Assembly: GCF_007050985.1 (NCBI RefSeq)
Contig: NZ_VHSF01000001.1
Coordinates: forward strand, 744,001 to 808,000
DNA: 64,000 bases
Origin: Christiangramia sabulilitoris
Lineage (GTDB): Bacteria; Bacteroidota; Bacteroidia; Flavobacteriales; Flavobacteriaceae
Direction: 5' to 3'
In this document: piece by piece, positions 42,418-51,923 of the stretch
How positions within the stretch are numbered: position 1 is the first letter of the stretch
Layout: each line of letters begins with the position of its first letter
The notes under the pieces: generated by a model
What the model saw: only the letters and a program-made list of their open reading frames with translations
Databases searched by the model: none
Told to the model about the DNA's origin: nothing
Made by a program: the position numbers and the translations under genes

Positions 42418-43995
42418 TTATGATATTAGTGGTAGTTTAATTATAAAGGTACTTCCTTTTCCTTTTTCGCTGTTTACAGTGATCTCTCCATGATGGTCTG
42501 CAATGATCTGCTTGGCATATGCCAGCCCCAGACCATGCCCTTTCACATTATGAATATCCCCAGTATGTTCGCGATAAAATTTTTCAAATATTTTCTTTTG
42601 TACCAGCCTGTTCATTCCAACTCCCTGGTCTCTTATTTCACAATAAATATAATTCTTAACGTTCGTTGTATATATGTCTATCTTAGGAGCATCTTCAGAA
42701 TATTTAATCGCATTATCCAGAATGTTTACCAGTACATTGATAAAATGATCATGGTTAGCGAGTATTGACGATCTAAGTGCTCCAAAATGTGTTTGTACAT
42801 AACCACCTCTGTCTTCAACAATCAACTCCACATGTGACACTGCATCATAAATTAGATCGTGAAGCTGATGTCTCTCCTTCTTCAGGTCCAGCTCATTCTT
42901 TTCCAGCTTTGAAATCCTAAGCACATTCTCAACCTGGGCATGCATCCTCTTATTTTCATCCCTTATCATCTGCAGGTAACGGGCAACCTTGGATTGATCT
43001 TCTATCACCTTTGGATTCTTAATCGCATCCAACGCCAGGTTAATCGTAGCAATAGGGGTCTTAAATTCATGGGTCATATTATTGATAAAGTCGGTTTTGA
43101 TCTGGGAAATCTGCCGTTGCTTTATCAACTGCGATAGCGCACTGGAATAGGCGATCACAATAATCAGGGTAAATATGATAGAAAGACACGCCATCAGAAT
43201 CACTGATGATAAAACTGCTTCTTTCTTATTTGTAAAGTTAACCAATAACCTGTAATTACTATTTCCGGCGCTGTCCATAAATAAAGGGACGGCATAAGTG
43301 GCAGGATGACTCAGACTAAAATTATCTGTATGTAACCGCGTGGCTATCGAGTTGTTATAAACACCAAATTCAAACTCTGTCTTTAGATCTCTTTCCTGTA
43401 ATTCGTCTTTTAATAACTCGGCAATAGTTTCTTCGGTAACCCTCCTGTGCACCGGCAACCTAACCAGGAGTTCAGAAATGGCCGAGCGCAAAATATCTTT
43501 TTCTACCTCTTCCATTCTTGAAATCCGCTCAATATGTTCAATCCGTTCCCGGGCGCTTAAATTTTCATCATCCAGCTCATTATTTCGCACAATATCGGTT
43601 ACCCGCTTATTGATCATTTTTGTAAACTGAATACTATCCTGTGCAAATTGCAGAAATCCCGATGAAACTTTATAATCCTCCTGCAAAACGGTTTCAGAAT
43701 TAAAGTAGGTTTCATTCCTTTCTTCATTCCGGTTAGAATAGAAATATTCTGTTAAAGTCCTGTCGCTCAGTTTACTGTTTATACTATCAGGATTTTTGAA
43801 CTGAAAATAGTATTTTTCAAATTCCCGGTTTTGAATGTTCTCTGAAACATTGATCAAAACCTGCCTGGCATTATATGAAAACTGCTGTTCCCGATCTTCT
43901 ATTGTGCTTTTTATCCAATAGCCCTGAACGAAAATAATACCGATAAGTGACAAGCTCATCAGGGCAACGAGAAGGACGAAAAGCTTCTTATTCAT
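42418..43995 (-). CDS. rprX: sensor histidine kinase (RprX type)
   Basis: A 525-residue membrane sensor kinase. Transmembrane helices are at about 5-28 (LFVLLVALMSLSLIGIIFVQ) and 261-284 (VLSSVILMACLSIIFTLIIV), with a 230-residue periplasmic sensor between, rich in charged helical residues. The cytoplasmic part has the H-box NNMTHEFKTPIATIN with H309, and HATPase motifs NILDNAIKYS, RDQGVGMN and GHGLGLAYAKQII. It is the first gene of the rprXY pair. The gap upstream holds a nested palindrome and a TACTTTTG box. Confidence 0.9.
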   Translation of the reverse strand: MNKKLFVLLVALMSLSLIGIIFVQGYWIKSTIEDREQQFSYNARQVLINVSENIQNREFEKYYFQFKNPDSINSKLSDRTLTEYFYSNRNEERNETYFNSETVLQEDYKVSSGFLQFAQDSIQFTKMINKRVTDIVRNNELDDENLSARERIEHIERISRMEEVEKDILRSAISELLVRLPVHRRVTEETIAELLKDELQERDLKTEFEFGVYNNSIATRLHTDNFSLSHPATYAVPLFMDSAGNSNYRLLVNFTNKKEAVLSSVILMACLSIIFTLIIVIAYSSALSQLIKQRQISQIKTDFINNMTHEFKTPIATINLALDAIKNPKVIEDQSKVARYLQMIRDENKRMHAQVENVLRISKLEKNELDLKKERHQLHDLIYDAVSHVELIVEDRGGYVQTHFGALRSSILANHDHFINVLVNILDNAIKYSEDAPKIDIYTTNVKNYIYCEIRDQGVGMNRLVQKKIFEKFYREHTGDIHNVKGHGLGLAYAKQIIADHHGEITVNSEKGKGSTFIIKLPLIS

Positions 43996-44000
43996 GCGGT

Positions 44001-44051
44001 CAAAAGTAAGATTTTAACATTTAGACGTTAAAGTGTTTAACCAAATGTTAA
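44001..44051 (-). promoter_or_regulatory. rprX promoter region with nested palindromes
   Basis: Just before the rprX start there is TACTTTTG (minus strand 44008-44001, a TAnnTTTG match). Upstream, TTAACATTT (44014-44022) and AAATGTTAA (44043-44051) form a 9-bp dyad that encloses GTTAAA-GTG-TTTAAC (44027-44041). No -33 TTG is found at the usual distance. Candidate for autoregulation by RprY; not proven. Confidence 0.4.
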
Positions 44052-44059
44052 CAGAACTT

Positions 44060-44653
44060 CTAAGAATTTTTGCCTGTTTTTAAGATTTTAGCGTGGATAA
44101 CCGCAACCTGTTGTTTAGTAGTATTTAGATCTACATTATTTATTATGAAATCTGCCAGTTCAGATTTTTTTTCATCGCTCCATTGGTTGCTCATGCGTTG
44201 CTGAATTTCCTCAATAGAGCTATCATCCCTTTTTTGTAGTCTTTCCATTCTTAACTCCATGGGTGCAGTTACCAGGATGTTAAGATCACATTTTTTATAT
44301 CCGCCTGTTTCGAAAAGTATAGCAGCCTCGTAGATCACATAGGCAGATGTTTGATTTTTGGTCCAGGACCTGAAATCTTCTGCGACCGCAGGATGAATGA
44401 TATTATTTAATTTGGATAATAATTCCCGGTCACTAAAAACCCTGGAGGCTATAAATTTTCTATCCGGTTCATTTGCGGAGTAAGCTTCCTGGCCTAAGAG
44501 CGATACTATTTGTTCCCTGATCTTTGATGAGTCCCGCATTAACCTTTTACCGGCATCATCTGCAATATACAGCGGGATCCCATGTTCCTTAAAAAAACCT
44601 GCCACGGTAGTTTTCCCGCTTCCAATCCCACCGGTAAGACCTGCTATAATCAT
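44060..44653 (-). CDS. coaE: dephospho-CoA kinase
   Basis: A 197-residue kinase that catalyses the last step of coenzyme A synthesis. The P-loop is GLTGGIGSGKTTVAG (5-19). Other family features are LYIADDAGKRLM (base and phosphate contacts), the lid region HPAVAEDFRSW and the VTAPMELRMERLQKRD motif. Length is normal. It overlaps the upstream YbbR-like gene by 4 bp and is the last of a three-gene unit with a glycosyltransferase. coaBC is also in this window at 50362-51570. Confidence 0.95.
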   Translation of the reverse strand: MIIAGLTGGIGSGKTTVAGFFKEHGIPLYIADDAGKRLMRDSSKIREQIVSLLGQEAYSANEPDRKFIASRVFSDRELLSKLNNIIHPAVAEDFRSWTKNQTSAYVIYEAAILFETGGYKKCDLNILVTAPMELRMERLQKRDDSSIEEIQQRMSNQWSDEKKSELADFIINNVDLNTTKQQVAVIHAKILKTGKNS

Positions 44654-45591
44654 CGCTTTATCACGAATTGGATACGGCGCTCGTTTAAACGCACATTATT
44701 AATAAAATCAGGTTTTTCCACTATCTGTGCGATCATGTAATCATCTCCCCTTTGCACCTCATTATAATCGCAAACGACCCTGAAATCTGCAGCACTTACG
44801 CTTTCAAATTGCTGCAGGTTCACCTGGTAATAAACGATCACATTTTTTGGAAAGTAAGCCAGGTTTAGATTTTTAGGAACATTAATAACTTCAATAGCAA
44901 TTTCTGCACTTCCTTCAGTAAACTTTTCCACCTTTTGATAATAGGCCACAGAATTTTCGTAGAAGCTCAGCGCCCCTAACCCGGTAGTATCTATAGCCAC
45001 CGTACCATCAAGATCATCGTTCACTTTATCCAGGCTTATATTTTTTGTATACACTTTCTCTATGCTGTCAATGATGGTTTTTGGTCCACTCACCTTCACC
45101 GAATCTGGTTTTATCTGTACCGCCTCTTCTGCAGAATATCCCACGGCATAATTTACTTCTATCCTGGGCTCCACCTTTATGGTTTTTTCTTTTTTATACT
45201 GAAAGGGCACCACGATCTCATCCTGAACTATTAAAGATTTTTCGAAATCTATCTTTAACTGTTGTTCAATTTCTGAAAGATGGTTTTGAAGCGTATAAAC
45301 CAGAGCATTCCCGGTTTCCTTGGCCTGGGAGAGATCTACATTAAGTTGAGGATTAAATATCTTATAATAATAAATACTGAAACCATTATCCTGTAACTGA
45401 AGGTCTACGTGGTCTGGACGGTCTTCTGAAATACTTTTATCCAGGGGGGCATTTACATAATTCACCGGGATCTCTATAAGCTGAGTATAGGTTTTTGAAA
45501 ATTGCACCAATACCCAGACTACTGCTGAAAAAATAAGGAAAAAACTAAAAGTTTTTACACTGGACCGCTTGAATCTTGGTTTTTTACGCAC
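44650..45591 (-). CDS. YbbR-like (CdaR-type) membrane-anchored protein
   Basis: A 313-residue protein with a basic N-terminus, one membrane helix at about 13-31 (VKTFSFFLIFSAVVWVLVQF) and a mostly beta-strand extracytoplasmic part with YbbR-like repeats (for example QIKPDSVKVSGPKTIIDSIE). In Firmicutes YbbR/CdaR controls the c-di-AMP cyclase CdaA; in Bacteroidota its gene usually neighbours coaE, and the partner is not established. The start is GTG at 45591, overlapping the glycosyltransferase gene by 8 bp and coaE by 4 bp. Confidence 0.82.
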   Translation of the reverse strand: MRKKPRFKRSSVKTFSFFLIFSAVVWVLVQFSKTYTQLIEIPVNYVNAPLDKSISEDRPDHVDLQLQDNGFSIYYYKIFNPQLNVDLSQAKETGNALVYTLQNHLSEIEQQLKIDFEKSLIVQDEIVVPFQYKKEKTIKVEPRIEVNYAVGYSAEEAVQIKPDSVKVSGPKTIIDSIEKVYTKNISLDKVNDDLDGTVAIDTTGLGALSFYENSVAYYQKVEKFTEGSAEIAIEVINVPKNLNLAYFPKNVIVYYQVNLQQFESVSAADFRVVCDYNEVQRGDDYMIAQIVEKPDFINNVRLNERRIQFVIKR

Positions 45592-46600
45592 CTATGTTTC
45601 TTTTAAAAAATAATTGAGGAAATTCCTTTTCCGGCTGTTTATTCAGAATCCCGGTTTTCAAGGTTGAATTTAGAAACCCAAACCCGTATCCAAAAAATTG
45701 CACCAGAACAGCCCTAACAGCCAGAATACCTATATAAAAGCTTTTGTTCTTAATGGCTGCATCCACTCCTATCAAAATTAAATAAATGATATAGACACCT
45801 AAAAAGAAAAACTCACCAATAAATGCCATGAAGATAGAAAATATCAGGCCAATTATAAACAACGTGGGAAACCAATAGGTGATTCTCGAGGAATCGGGAT
45901 GCCACTTATTCAGGATAGGCCTTACCAGTCCAAATTTTTTAACCTGGATATAAAACTTACTCCAGTTTATCCTTCTTTTATGAAAAACTTTCGCCTCGGG
46001 AATGAGACAGATACTAAAGCCTGCTTTTTTCAATCTTAAGCTAAGATCGGGGTCTTCACCCGGATGAATCTGCCCAAAACCACCACTGGCTTCGAATGCC
46101 TTTCGGCTTAATCCCATATTAAAACTTCTTGGCTGGAATTCATCTACAGACTTCTTCCCACCACGAATTCCGCCGGTGGTAAAGAAAGAGGTCATGGAAT
46201 AATTGATCGCTTTCTGGACATTACTAAAGGACGGATGGGCAGCATCGGGTCCTCCAAAACAATCATGAAATTCTGCCAAAAGAAATTTATGCACCTCCAT
46301 TAAATAATATTCAGGAAGGATCACATCTGAGTCCAGAATTAGAAAATAATCTGCCTTCGCCTTTTTCATTCCAAAGTTTCGTGAATCTCCGGGTCCTGAG
46401 TTCGACTTGTAATAGTAACTTATATTGAGATCTTCAGAAAAATTTCTTACTACCTCATCACATCTTATACCCGAACCGTCTTCGACGATCACCACCTCAA
46501 AGGATACTTTAGATATCAATTTCCTCATACTTTCCAGCAACTCCCTTATCTCGTTGGGACGATTATAAACCGGAACTATAAAGGAATATTGTGGTTGCAT
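45584..46600 (-). CDS. family 2 glycosyltransferase, membrane-associated
   Basis: A 338-residue protein. The GT-A domain begins MQPQYSFIVPVYNRPNEIRE, binds the nucleotide with E40-D41 (VIVEDGSG) and metal with D90-S-D92 (YFLILDSDVILPEY). A later motif, GGFGQIHPGEDPDLSLRLKKA, supplies the usual ED acceptor site. Hydrophobic segments near 240-300 (WFPTLFIIGLIFSIFMAF...) anchor it to the membrane. The substrate, probably an envelope or lipid-linked sugar, is unknown. It leads an overlapping three-gene unit with the YbbR-like gene and coaE. Confidence 0.9.
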   Translation of the reverse strand: MQPQYSFIVPVYNRPNEIRELLESMRKLISKVSFEVVIVEDGSGIRCDEVVRNFSEDLNISYYYKSNSGPGDSRNFGMKKAKADYFLILDSDVILPEYYLMEVHKFLLAEFHDCFGGPDAAHPSFSNVQKAINYSMTSFFTTGGIRGGKKSVDEFQPRSFNMGLSRKAFEASGGFGQIHPGEDPDLSLRLKKAGFSICLIPEAKVFHKRRINWSKFYIQVKKFGLVRPILNKWHPDSSRITYWFPTLFIIGLIFSIFMAFIGEFFFLGVYIIYLILIGVDAAIKNKSFYIGILAVRAVLVQFFGYGFGFLNSTLKTGILNKQPEKEFPQLFFKRNIGA

Positions 46601-46611
46601 AAAAGCTGATT

Positions 46612-46661
46612 AAAAAAAAACTGCCGAAATCTGATCAATTAAGATACAGTTTTCCGGCAGT
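46612..46661 (-). terminator. terminator of fabI
   Basis: On the minus strand ACTGCCG (46661-46655) pairs with CGGCAGT (46626-46620) across about 28 nt and runs into nine T residues. It lies 17 bp after the fabI stop. Confidence 0.75.
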
Positions 46662-46678
46662 AAAATATGATTAAATTT

Positions 46679-47500
46679 CTACTCTTCGTCCTTGGTAAAA
46701 GCTTCCATCACTTCCTGGCTAACTCCCGTGTTTGAGAATCCACCATCATGGAAAAGGTTTTGAAGGGTTACTTTTCTAGTAAGATCAGAGAAAAGTGTAA
46801 GGGTATAATTAGCACATTCCAGAGCGGTAGCATTCCCCAGAGGAGACATCTTTTCAGCAAAGGCAATAAATCCATCAAATCCTTTTACACCCTGTCCGGC
46901 TGTGGTTGGTGTTGGAGATTGCGAAATAGTGTTCACTCTTACTTTCTTATCCTTTCCGAAGAAATACCCAAAACTACGGGCAATAGACTCAAGATACGCC
47001 TTGTTATCTGCCATATCATTATAGTCCGGGAACACTCTCTGAGCAGCCATGTAACTTAAAGCTACGATACTACCCCACTCGTTCATCGCATCCTTTTTGT
47101 ATAAAACCTGCATGGTCTTATGAAAAGAAACCGCAGATACATCCCAGCCTTTGGTAGTGAAATCATAATTCATATCTGTATAATGATTTCCTTTTCTCAC
47201 ATTAACCGACATCCCGATAGAGTGAAGCACGAAATCTATCTTCCCTCCAAGGATCTCCATAGATTTCTCAACAAGATTCTCAAGATCTTCGACCTTAGTC
47301 GCGTCTGCCGGGATAATTTCAGATCCTGTTTTTTCAGCAAGATTCTTGATACTTCCCATTCTCATTGCGATTGGAGCATTCGTAAGTACGAAAGTGCCTC
47401 CCTCTTCGTGAACTCTTTCGGCAGTTTTCCAGGCGATAGAATTCTCATCTAAAGCACCGAAGATTATTCCTCTTTTACCTTTTAGCAGGTTATATGACAT
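46679..47500 (-). CDS. fabI: enoyl-ACP reductase
   Basis: A 273-residue short-chain-dehydrogenase-type enzyme that performs the last reduction of fatty-acid elongation. The cofactor loop is KRGIIFGALDENSIAW (9-24). The catalytic pair is Y160 and K167 in SYMAAQRVFPDYNDMADNK, with the same 6-residue spacing as FabI. The substrate loop TPTTAGQGVKGFD follows near 212-224. Length is normal for bacterial FabI. It is monocistronic and followed by a terminator; upstream, CAACTTTG (near 47540) is a one-off match to the -7 box. Confidence 0.95.
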   Translation of the reverse strand: MSYNLLKGKRGIIFGALDENSIAWKTAERVHEEGGTFVLTNAPIAMRMGSIKNLAEKTGSEIIPADATKVEDLENLVEKSMEILGGKIDFVLHSIGMSVNVRKGNHYTDMNYDFTTKGWDVSAVSFHKTMQVLYKKDAMNEWGSIVALSYMAAQRVFPDYNDMADNKAYLESIARSFGYFFGKDKKVRVNTISQSPTPTTAGQGVKGFDGFIAFAEKMSPLGNATALECANYTLTLFSDLTRKVTLQNLFHDGGFSNTGVSQEVMEAFTKDEE

Positions 47501-47558
47501 GTATTTTATTTTTTGTGGTTGTTAAGCCTGTAAATATAACAAAGTTGTTGGAATTGGC

Positions 47559-47587
47559 TTATCAGTATTCTGTTATCAGTTATCAGT
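47559..47587. repeat. three copies of TTATCAGT
   Basis: TTATCAGT occurs at 47559, 47573 and 47580 in the gap between fabI and recN. This is a short direct repeat typical of flavobacterial intergenic sequence; no function is suggested. Confidence 0.5.
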
Positions 47588-47767
47588 AAATATAAAACAG
47601 GAGTGTCCCGAAAATTTCGAATTATATTTCCCTGTTAAAGGTTTTACCGAGTTAAGAGCAACATACTCCTAAAAATCTTAAAAATCCGGATATTAAAAAA
47701 CTGCCGGACAATATTGTACTTCGCTTGCAATCACAAGTAATCAATATTTAGCAACAGAATCTCCTGA

Positions 47768-49420
47768 TCAATTCAGCAAGGCCTTTGCATGGGCCCTGGC
47801 CGAATCACTTTTGGTATTTCCACCAAGCATCAGCGCAAGTTCTTCAATCCTGTCATTTTCCTCCAGCTGAATGATCTTGGTTTGTGTGGCGGTCTCATTA
47901 TCCTCTTTAAAAATTTTAAAGTGGGTAGCTCCTTTCCCGGCTATCTGTGGGAGGTGGGTTATGGCGATCACCTGCATATTATTACCCATTCTTTGTAGGA
48001 TCCCGCCCATTTTCTTGGCGATCTCACCGGAAACCCCTGTATCTATCTCATCAAAAATGATCGTAGGTAATTTACTCTGGGCAGCGAGAATACTTTTTAC
48101 CGCTAGCATGATCCGGGATAATTCACCTCCGGAAGCTGCTTTCTTTATTTCCTTAAAACTACCCCCTTTATTGGCAGCAAGATACCATTCCAATTTGTCC
48201 AGGCCGTTGGCGAGAAATTCTTTTCCTTTTTCTAATTCAATATTCAACCTGGCATTAGGCATGCCCAGGTCCTTCAGGATCTGTTCTGTTTGCTCAATAA
48301 ATGCCGGAATGATCTTTTTTCTGTTTTCATGAAGTTCTCCGGCTGTTACCAGCAGAAGCTTTTCCTGATCTTTAATAGCGTTCTGAACTTCCTTAAGAGA
48401 GGATTCTGCATTTTCTGTAACCGATACTTTTTCCTTAATATCGTTCATGATCCCGATAAGCTCGGTTATATTTTCTGCATTATGCTTTTTCTGCAGATTG
48501 TAGATCACCTGTAGTTTTTGATTGACCACTTCCAGTTCTTCAGGATTAGCCTCGACCCTTTCCAGGGCATCGGTCATTTCAGACTCCAGATCGTCAAGCT
48601 CTATGATCACACTGGCCACTCTCTCATGAAAATTTTCATAATTAGCCGAAAACTGAGAAATTCTGGATAAACTTGCTCTTATGGCTTTTAAATTATCCAG
48701 ACTTCCAATTTCTTCCTGCTGCAATAAATTGATGGCAGCACTAAGATTTTCGGTGAGCTCCTCCACATTATTGAGCTCCTCATAGCGTTCTTCCAGCTCT
48801 TCAAGCATATCAGCCTTTAAGTTGGCATCCTCCAGCTCATTCAGTAAAAATACATTGTAATCATACTCTTTAGCCGCCTGGGCCTGAGCCTGCTTCAATT
48901 CTTCAAAACGATTAAGGAGTACCTTATAGGTCTTTAATTCACTTTTATATTGTAAAATTAATGACTCATTTTTAGCAATTGTATCGATCACATTAAATTG
49001 GTACTCAGCATTACCCAGGCTTAAAGTTTCATGCTGGCTGTGTATATCTATCAGATAATTTCCAAGTTTTTGAAGGACGGTCACCTTCACCGGGGTATCA
49101 TTGATGAAAGCCCTCGATTTTCCTGAAGGCAGGATCTCTCTCCTAATGATACTTTGCTTTTCATAATCCAGGTCCTCCTTTTTAAAGAAATTCTCCAGTT
49201 TATAATTAGAAATACCAAAAGTCCCTTCGATAACACATTTTTTTTCCGGGTTTCTTATGGAGCCAAAATCTGCCCGGTCACCGAGCAATAGTCCCAAAGC
49301 TCCAAGCATTATGGATTTCCCGGCCCCGGTTTCACCTGTAATTATAGTAAAGCCCGGCTGAAGACCAATATTGATATCTTCAATTAAAGCGTAATTTTTT
49401 ATAGAAAGAGATGTAAGCAA
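47768..49420 (-). CDS. recN: DNA repair ATPase RecN
   Basis: A 550-residue SMC-like protein used in double-strand break repair. The Walker A is ITGETGAGKSIMLGALGLLL (27-46). A long coiled coil of about 150-360 follows, the signature is KKAASGGELSRIMLAVKSIL and Walker B is PTIIFDEIDTGVSG. Length and order match full-length RecN. The start is TTG at 49420 (MLTSLSIKNYALIEDI), which matches usual RecN N-termini. It is the last gene of the bamD - omega - coaBC - DUF4835 - recN group, 58 bp after DUF4835. Confidence 0.95.
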   Translation of the reverse strand: MLTSLSIKNYALIEDINIGLQPGFTIITGETGAGKSIMLGALGLLLGDRADFGSIRNPEKKCVIEGTFGISNYKLENFFKKEDLDYEKQSIIRREILPSGKSRAFINDTPVKVTVLQKLGNYLIDIHSQHETLSLGNAEYQFNVIDTIAKNESLILQYKSELKTYKVLLNRFEELKQAQAQAAKEYDYNVFLLNELEDANLKADMLEELEERYEELNNVEELTENLSAAINLLQQEEIGSLDNLKAIRASLSRISQFSANYENFHERVASVIIELDDLESEMTDALERVEANPEELEVVNQKLQVIYNLQKKHNAENITELIGIMNDIKEKVSVTENAESSLKEVQNAIKDQEKLLLVTAGELHENRKKIIPAFIEQTEQILKDLGMPNARLNIELEKGKEFLANGLDKLEWYLAANKGGSFKEIKKAASGGELSRIMLAVKSILAAQSKLPTIIFDEIDTGVSGEIAKKMGGILQRMGNNMQVIAITHLPQIAGKGATHFKIFKEDNETATQTKIIQLEENDRIEELALMLGGNTKSDSARAHAKALLN

Positions 49421-49478
49421 ATCGGTTAAAATTTGTGCTAAATATACGGGAGAAAAAGATTGAAATCAACCAAAAAGA

Positions 49479-50369
49479 CTAGCGAATATTTCTCCAGTTT
49501 CTGGCATATCTCGGGGCAATACTGTTAAGAGTCTCTCTTAGTTCTGCACTGGCTTCATAGGCCGGCCCTCCGGAATAGATCGAGGTGATCTCATCTGCCT
49601 TGGAATCGAAAAAGGTCCTAAGTAATAAAGAATTATTTCGCCTGTTGTTCATCACCTTCAATTTATCAAGGGAAGAGGCGATGCTCAATTTCCCGGCAAG
49701 CAGATCTTCATGCATCACATCCAGTCCTAACCGGTGATATTCATATAAAGCTGTACGATATTCGGCATAGGTATTGGCCAGAAGATCGGCATTAAGCCTG
49801 AATCTGGATCTTGGGCCGTCAGATCCCCGCCATCCCTGGGAATTTCCCTGCTGGGAGGTGGTCACTATACGGTTAGCTTCTTCAAAATAGGTCGTACCAC
49901 CTTCAGGTGCGAATGTGTCTGCATCCAGGCCGAGAATGGTATAAATATAAAAGGATATAACCGAAACTAAATTGGAGGTATAGGAGTTTGGACTGTAATT
50001 AAGGGGTTGATATTCCCGGTAACTAAAACCGAATTGTTCGTCATTAAAATTAAAGACCGGGCTTATCATAGAAGAACCATAAACCGGCCTGGAAGACTGC
50101 ACCTGGATAGTGCCATTAAAGGTCTCATCTTCAAAACTCGTGATGGTTATGAACATACTGCAATTAATACGTTCATGAGGCTGGAAATTCCTTTCTGTCC
50201 AGGTTGTTTGATTTACGAATTCATTCAGGGAACGCTCCAGTGTTTTAAATACTGAAAGGTTGGCCTGCCCCGTCTGATCTGCATTTACTATAATTTCACA
50301 ATTAAGTTGTTGAGCCATCCCTGCCTGAAATGTCAAAACCAGTATTATGAAATTAAAAAGCCTACGCAT
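49479..50369 (-). CDS. DUF4835-family exported protein (type IX secretion-linked)
   Basis: A 296-residue exported protein with signal peptide MRRLFNFIILVLTFQAGMAQ and the DUF4835 body: LNCEIIVNADQTGQ, then NFNDEQFGFSYREYQPLNYS and YIYTILGLDADTFAPEGGTT. I recall this family being annotated as PorD of the type IX secretion system; that link is from memory. A type IX substrate is present in the window (36870-41492). It overlaps coaBC by 8 bp and precedes recN, a gene order that recurs in Flavobacteriaceae. Confidence 0.82.
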   Translation of the reverse strand: MRRLFNFIILVLTFQAGMAQQLNCEIIVNADQTGQANLSVFKTLERSLNEFVNQTTWTERNFQPHERINCSMFITITSFEDETFNGTIQVQSSRPVYGSSMISPVFNFNDEQFGFSYREYQPLNYSPNSYTSNLVSVISFYIYTILGLDADTFAPEGGTTYFEEANRIVTTSQQGNSQGWRGSDGPRSRFRLNADLLANTYAEYRTALYEYHRLGLDVMHEDLLAGKLSIASSLDKLKVMNNRRNNSLLLRTFFDSKADEITSIYSGGPAYEASAELRETLNSIAPRYARNWRNIR

Positions 50370-51570
50370 GGAATAAATTTACAATTTCATTCAAAATATC
50401 TCCGGCTACCTCCTTTTTGGATTTTAAGCCGTAATCTTTTTTATTATCATGATAAATAATGCTGATCTTATTAGTGTCCCCTTTAAATCCAGCACCCTCA
50501 TCATTAAGTGAATTTAAAACAATAAAATCAAGATTCTTCTTCTTAAGCTTTTTTCTTGCATTTTCCTCTTCATTGTTGGTTTCCAATGCAAAACCAATCA
50601 GCTTTTGATGCGACTTCTTTTCCCCTAAACTGGCCAGGATATCTTCGGTCTTGGTAAGCTCCAGCGTCAAAGTAGAATCATTCTTCTTTATTTTCTTATC
50701 TGCGACTGTTGTGGGTCTGTAATCTGAAACGGCCGCTGCAGCAACAAATACATCTGCATCCTCATAATATTTATGCGCAGCTTCATACATTTCACGGGTA
50801 CTTGTAACTCTTATTACAGATATGGCATTGTTATCCATACTTAAATGCGTGGGACCTGAAATAAGGATAACCTCAGCACCAAGCCTGTGCGCAGCTTTGG
50901 CTATTTCAAAACCCATTTTTCCGCTGGAATGATTTCCTATAAAACGTACCGGGTCTATCGCTTCGTATGTAGGACCGGCGGTAATTACAATTTTCCTTCC
51001 TTTTAAGGGGAGATTTTCAGTATAAAAGCTTTCTATATACCTGATGATGTCTTCGGGCTCTGCCATTCTGCCTTCCCCATGTAAGCCACTGGCAAGCTCG
51101 CCCGTTCCCGCCGGGATCATATGGTTCCCATAATTCTGCAGGGTATCCAGGCTATTTTTAGTTGAAGGATGTTTATACATATCCAGATCCATTGCCGGGG
51201 CAAAAAAGACAGGACATTTAGCTGAAAGATAGGTGGCCAGCAAGAAGTTATCGCTGTTTCCCGAAGCCATTTTTGAAAGTGTACTGGCTGTAGCAGGGGC
51301 TATAAGCATGAAATCGGCCCAAAGGCCGAGTTCCACGTGATTGTTCCATTGCGCATTTTCATCTTCTTCATCTGTGAACGCAGAATAGACTTCATTCTTA
51401 GATAAGGTAGATAGCGTGAGCGGAGTGATAAATTCTTTGGAAGCCGGGGTCATAACGACCTGAACCTCTGCTCCGGCTTTCACAAATAAACGTACTAAAG
51501 CGGCGGTTTTAAAAGCGGCAATACCCCCGGTAACACCCAATAAAACTTTTTTACCTTTTAGCACAGACAT
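50362..51570 (-). CDS. coaBC: phosphopantothenoylcysteine decarboxylase/synthase
   Basis: A 402-residue bifunctional enzyme of CoA synthesis. The CoaC decarboxylase half (1-185) has GVTGGIAAFKTAALVRLFVK at the FMN site, WNNHVELGLWADFMLIAPAT with the active His, and FFAPAMDLDMYKHPST with the PAMD motif. The CoaB synthase half (190-402) has ITAGPTYEAIDPVRFIGNHS and AVSDYRP, with the Lys in KIKK. It joins coaE in the same window. It overlaps DUF4835 by 8 bp and follows the omega gene by 15 bp. Confidence 0.95.
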   Translation of the reverse strand: MSVLKGKKVLLGVTGGIAAFKTAALVRLFVKAGAEVQVVMTPASKEFITPLTLSTLSKNEVYSAFTDEEDENAQWNNHVELGLWADFMLIAPATASTLSKMASGNSDNFLLATYLSAKCPVFFAPAMDLDMYKHPSTKNSLDTLQNYGNHMIPAGTGELASGLHGEGRMAEPEDIIRYIESFYTENLPLKGRKIVITAGPTYEAIDPVRFIGNHSSGKMGFEIAKAAHRLGAEVILISGPTHLSMDNNAISVIRVTSTREMYEAAHKYYEDADVFVAAAAVSDYRPTTVADKKIKKNDSTLTLELTKTEDILASLGEKKSHQKLIGFALETNNEEENARKKLKKKNLDFIVLNSLNDEGAGFKGDTNKISIIYHDNKKDYGLKSKKEVAGDILNEIVNLFHA

Positions 51571-51585
51571 ATCTGAGTCCAGATT

Positions 51586-51915
51586 CTATTCTTCGGTATC
51601 CTTGGTGTTACGGAAGTAGATCTTGTCTTCCAACCATTCCTGGATAGCTAAAGATTGTGGTTTTGGCAATCTTTCGTAGAATTTAGAAACTTCGATCTGC
51701 TCTTTGTTTTCAAAGATCTCATCCAGAGAATCATTGTAAGTAGCAAATTCATCAAGTTTCTCCAGTAACTCTTTCTTGATTTCACCGTTGATCTGCCCGG
51801 CTCTTTTAGCAACTATAGAGATCGCTTCGTAAATATTTCCGGTTGGTGCATCTACCTTATTTCTATCAATAGTAGTAGTGTTCACCGGTGCATCAATTTT
51901 CTTAAAATCCATCAT
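51586..51915 (-). CDS. rpoZ: RNA polymerase omega-like subunit (Rpb6 family)
   Basis: A 109-residue protein of the Bacteroidota omega type. After KKIDAPVNTTTIDRNKVDAP comes the conserved NIYEAISIVAKRAGQIN, the helix that contacts the largest subunit beta'. The C-terminal half is acidic and helical (LLEKLDEFATYNDSLDEIFE), longer than proteobacterial omega. The second Met is equally possible as a start. It lies 8 bp after bamD and 15 bp before coaBC. Confidence 0.88.
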   Translation of the reverse strand: MMDFKKIDAPVNTTTIDRNKVDAPTGNIYEAISIVAKRAGQINGEIKKELLEKLDEFATYNDSLDEIFENKEQIEVSKFYERLPKPQSLAIQEWLEDKIYFRNTKDTEE

Positions 51916-51923
51916 TCCTATTA

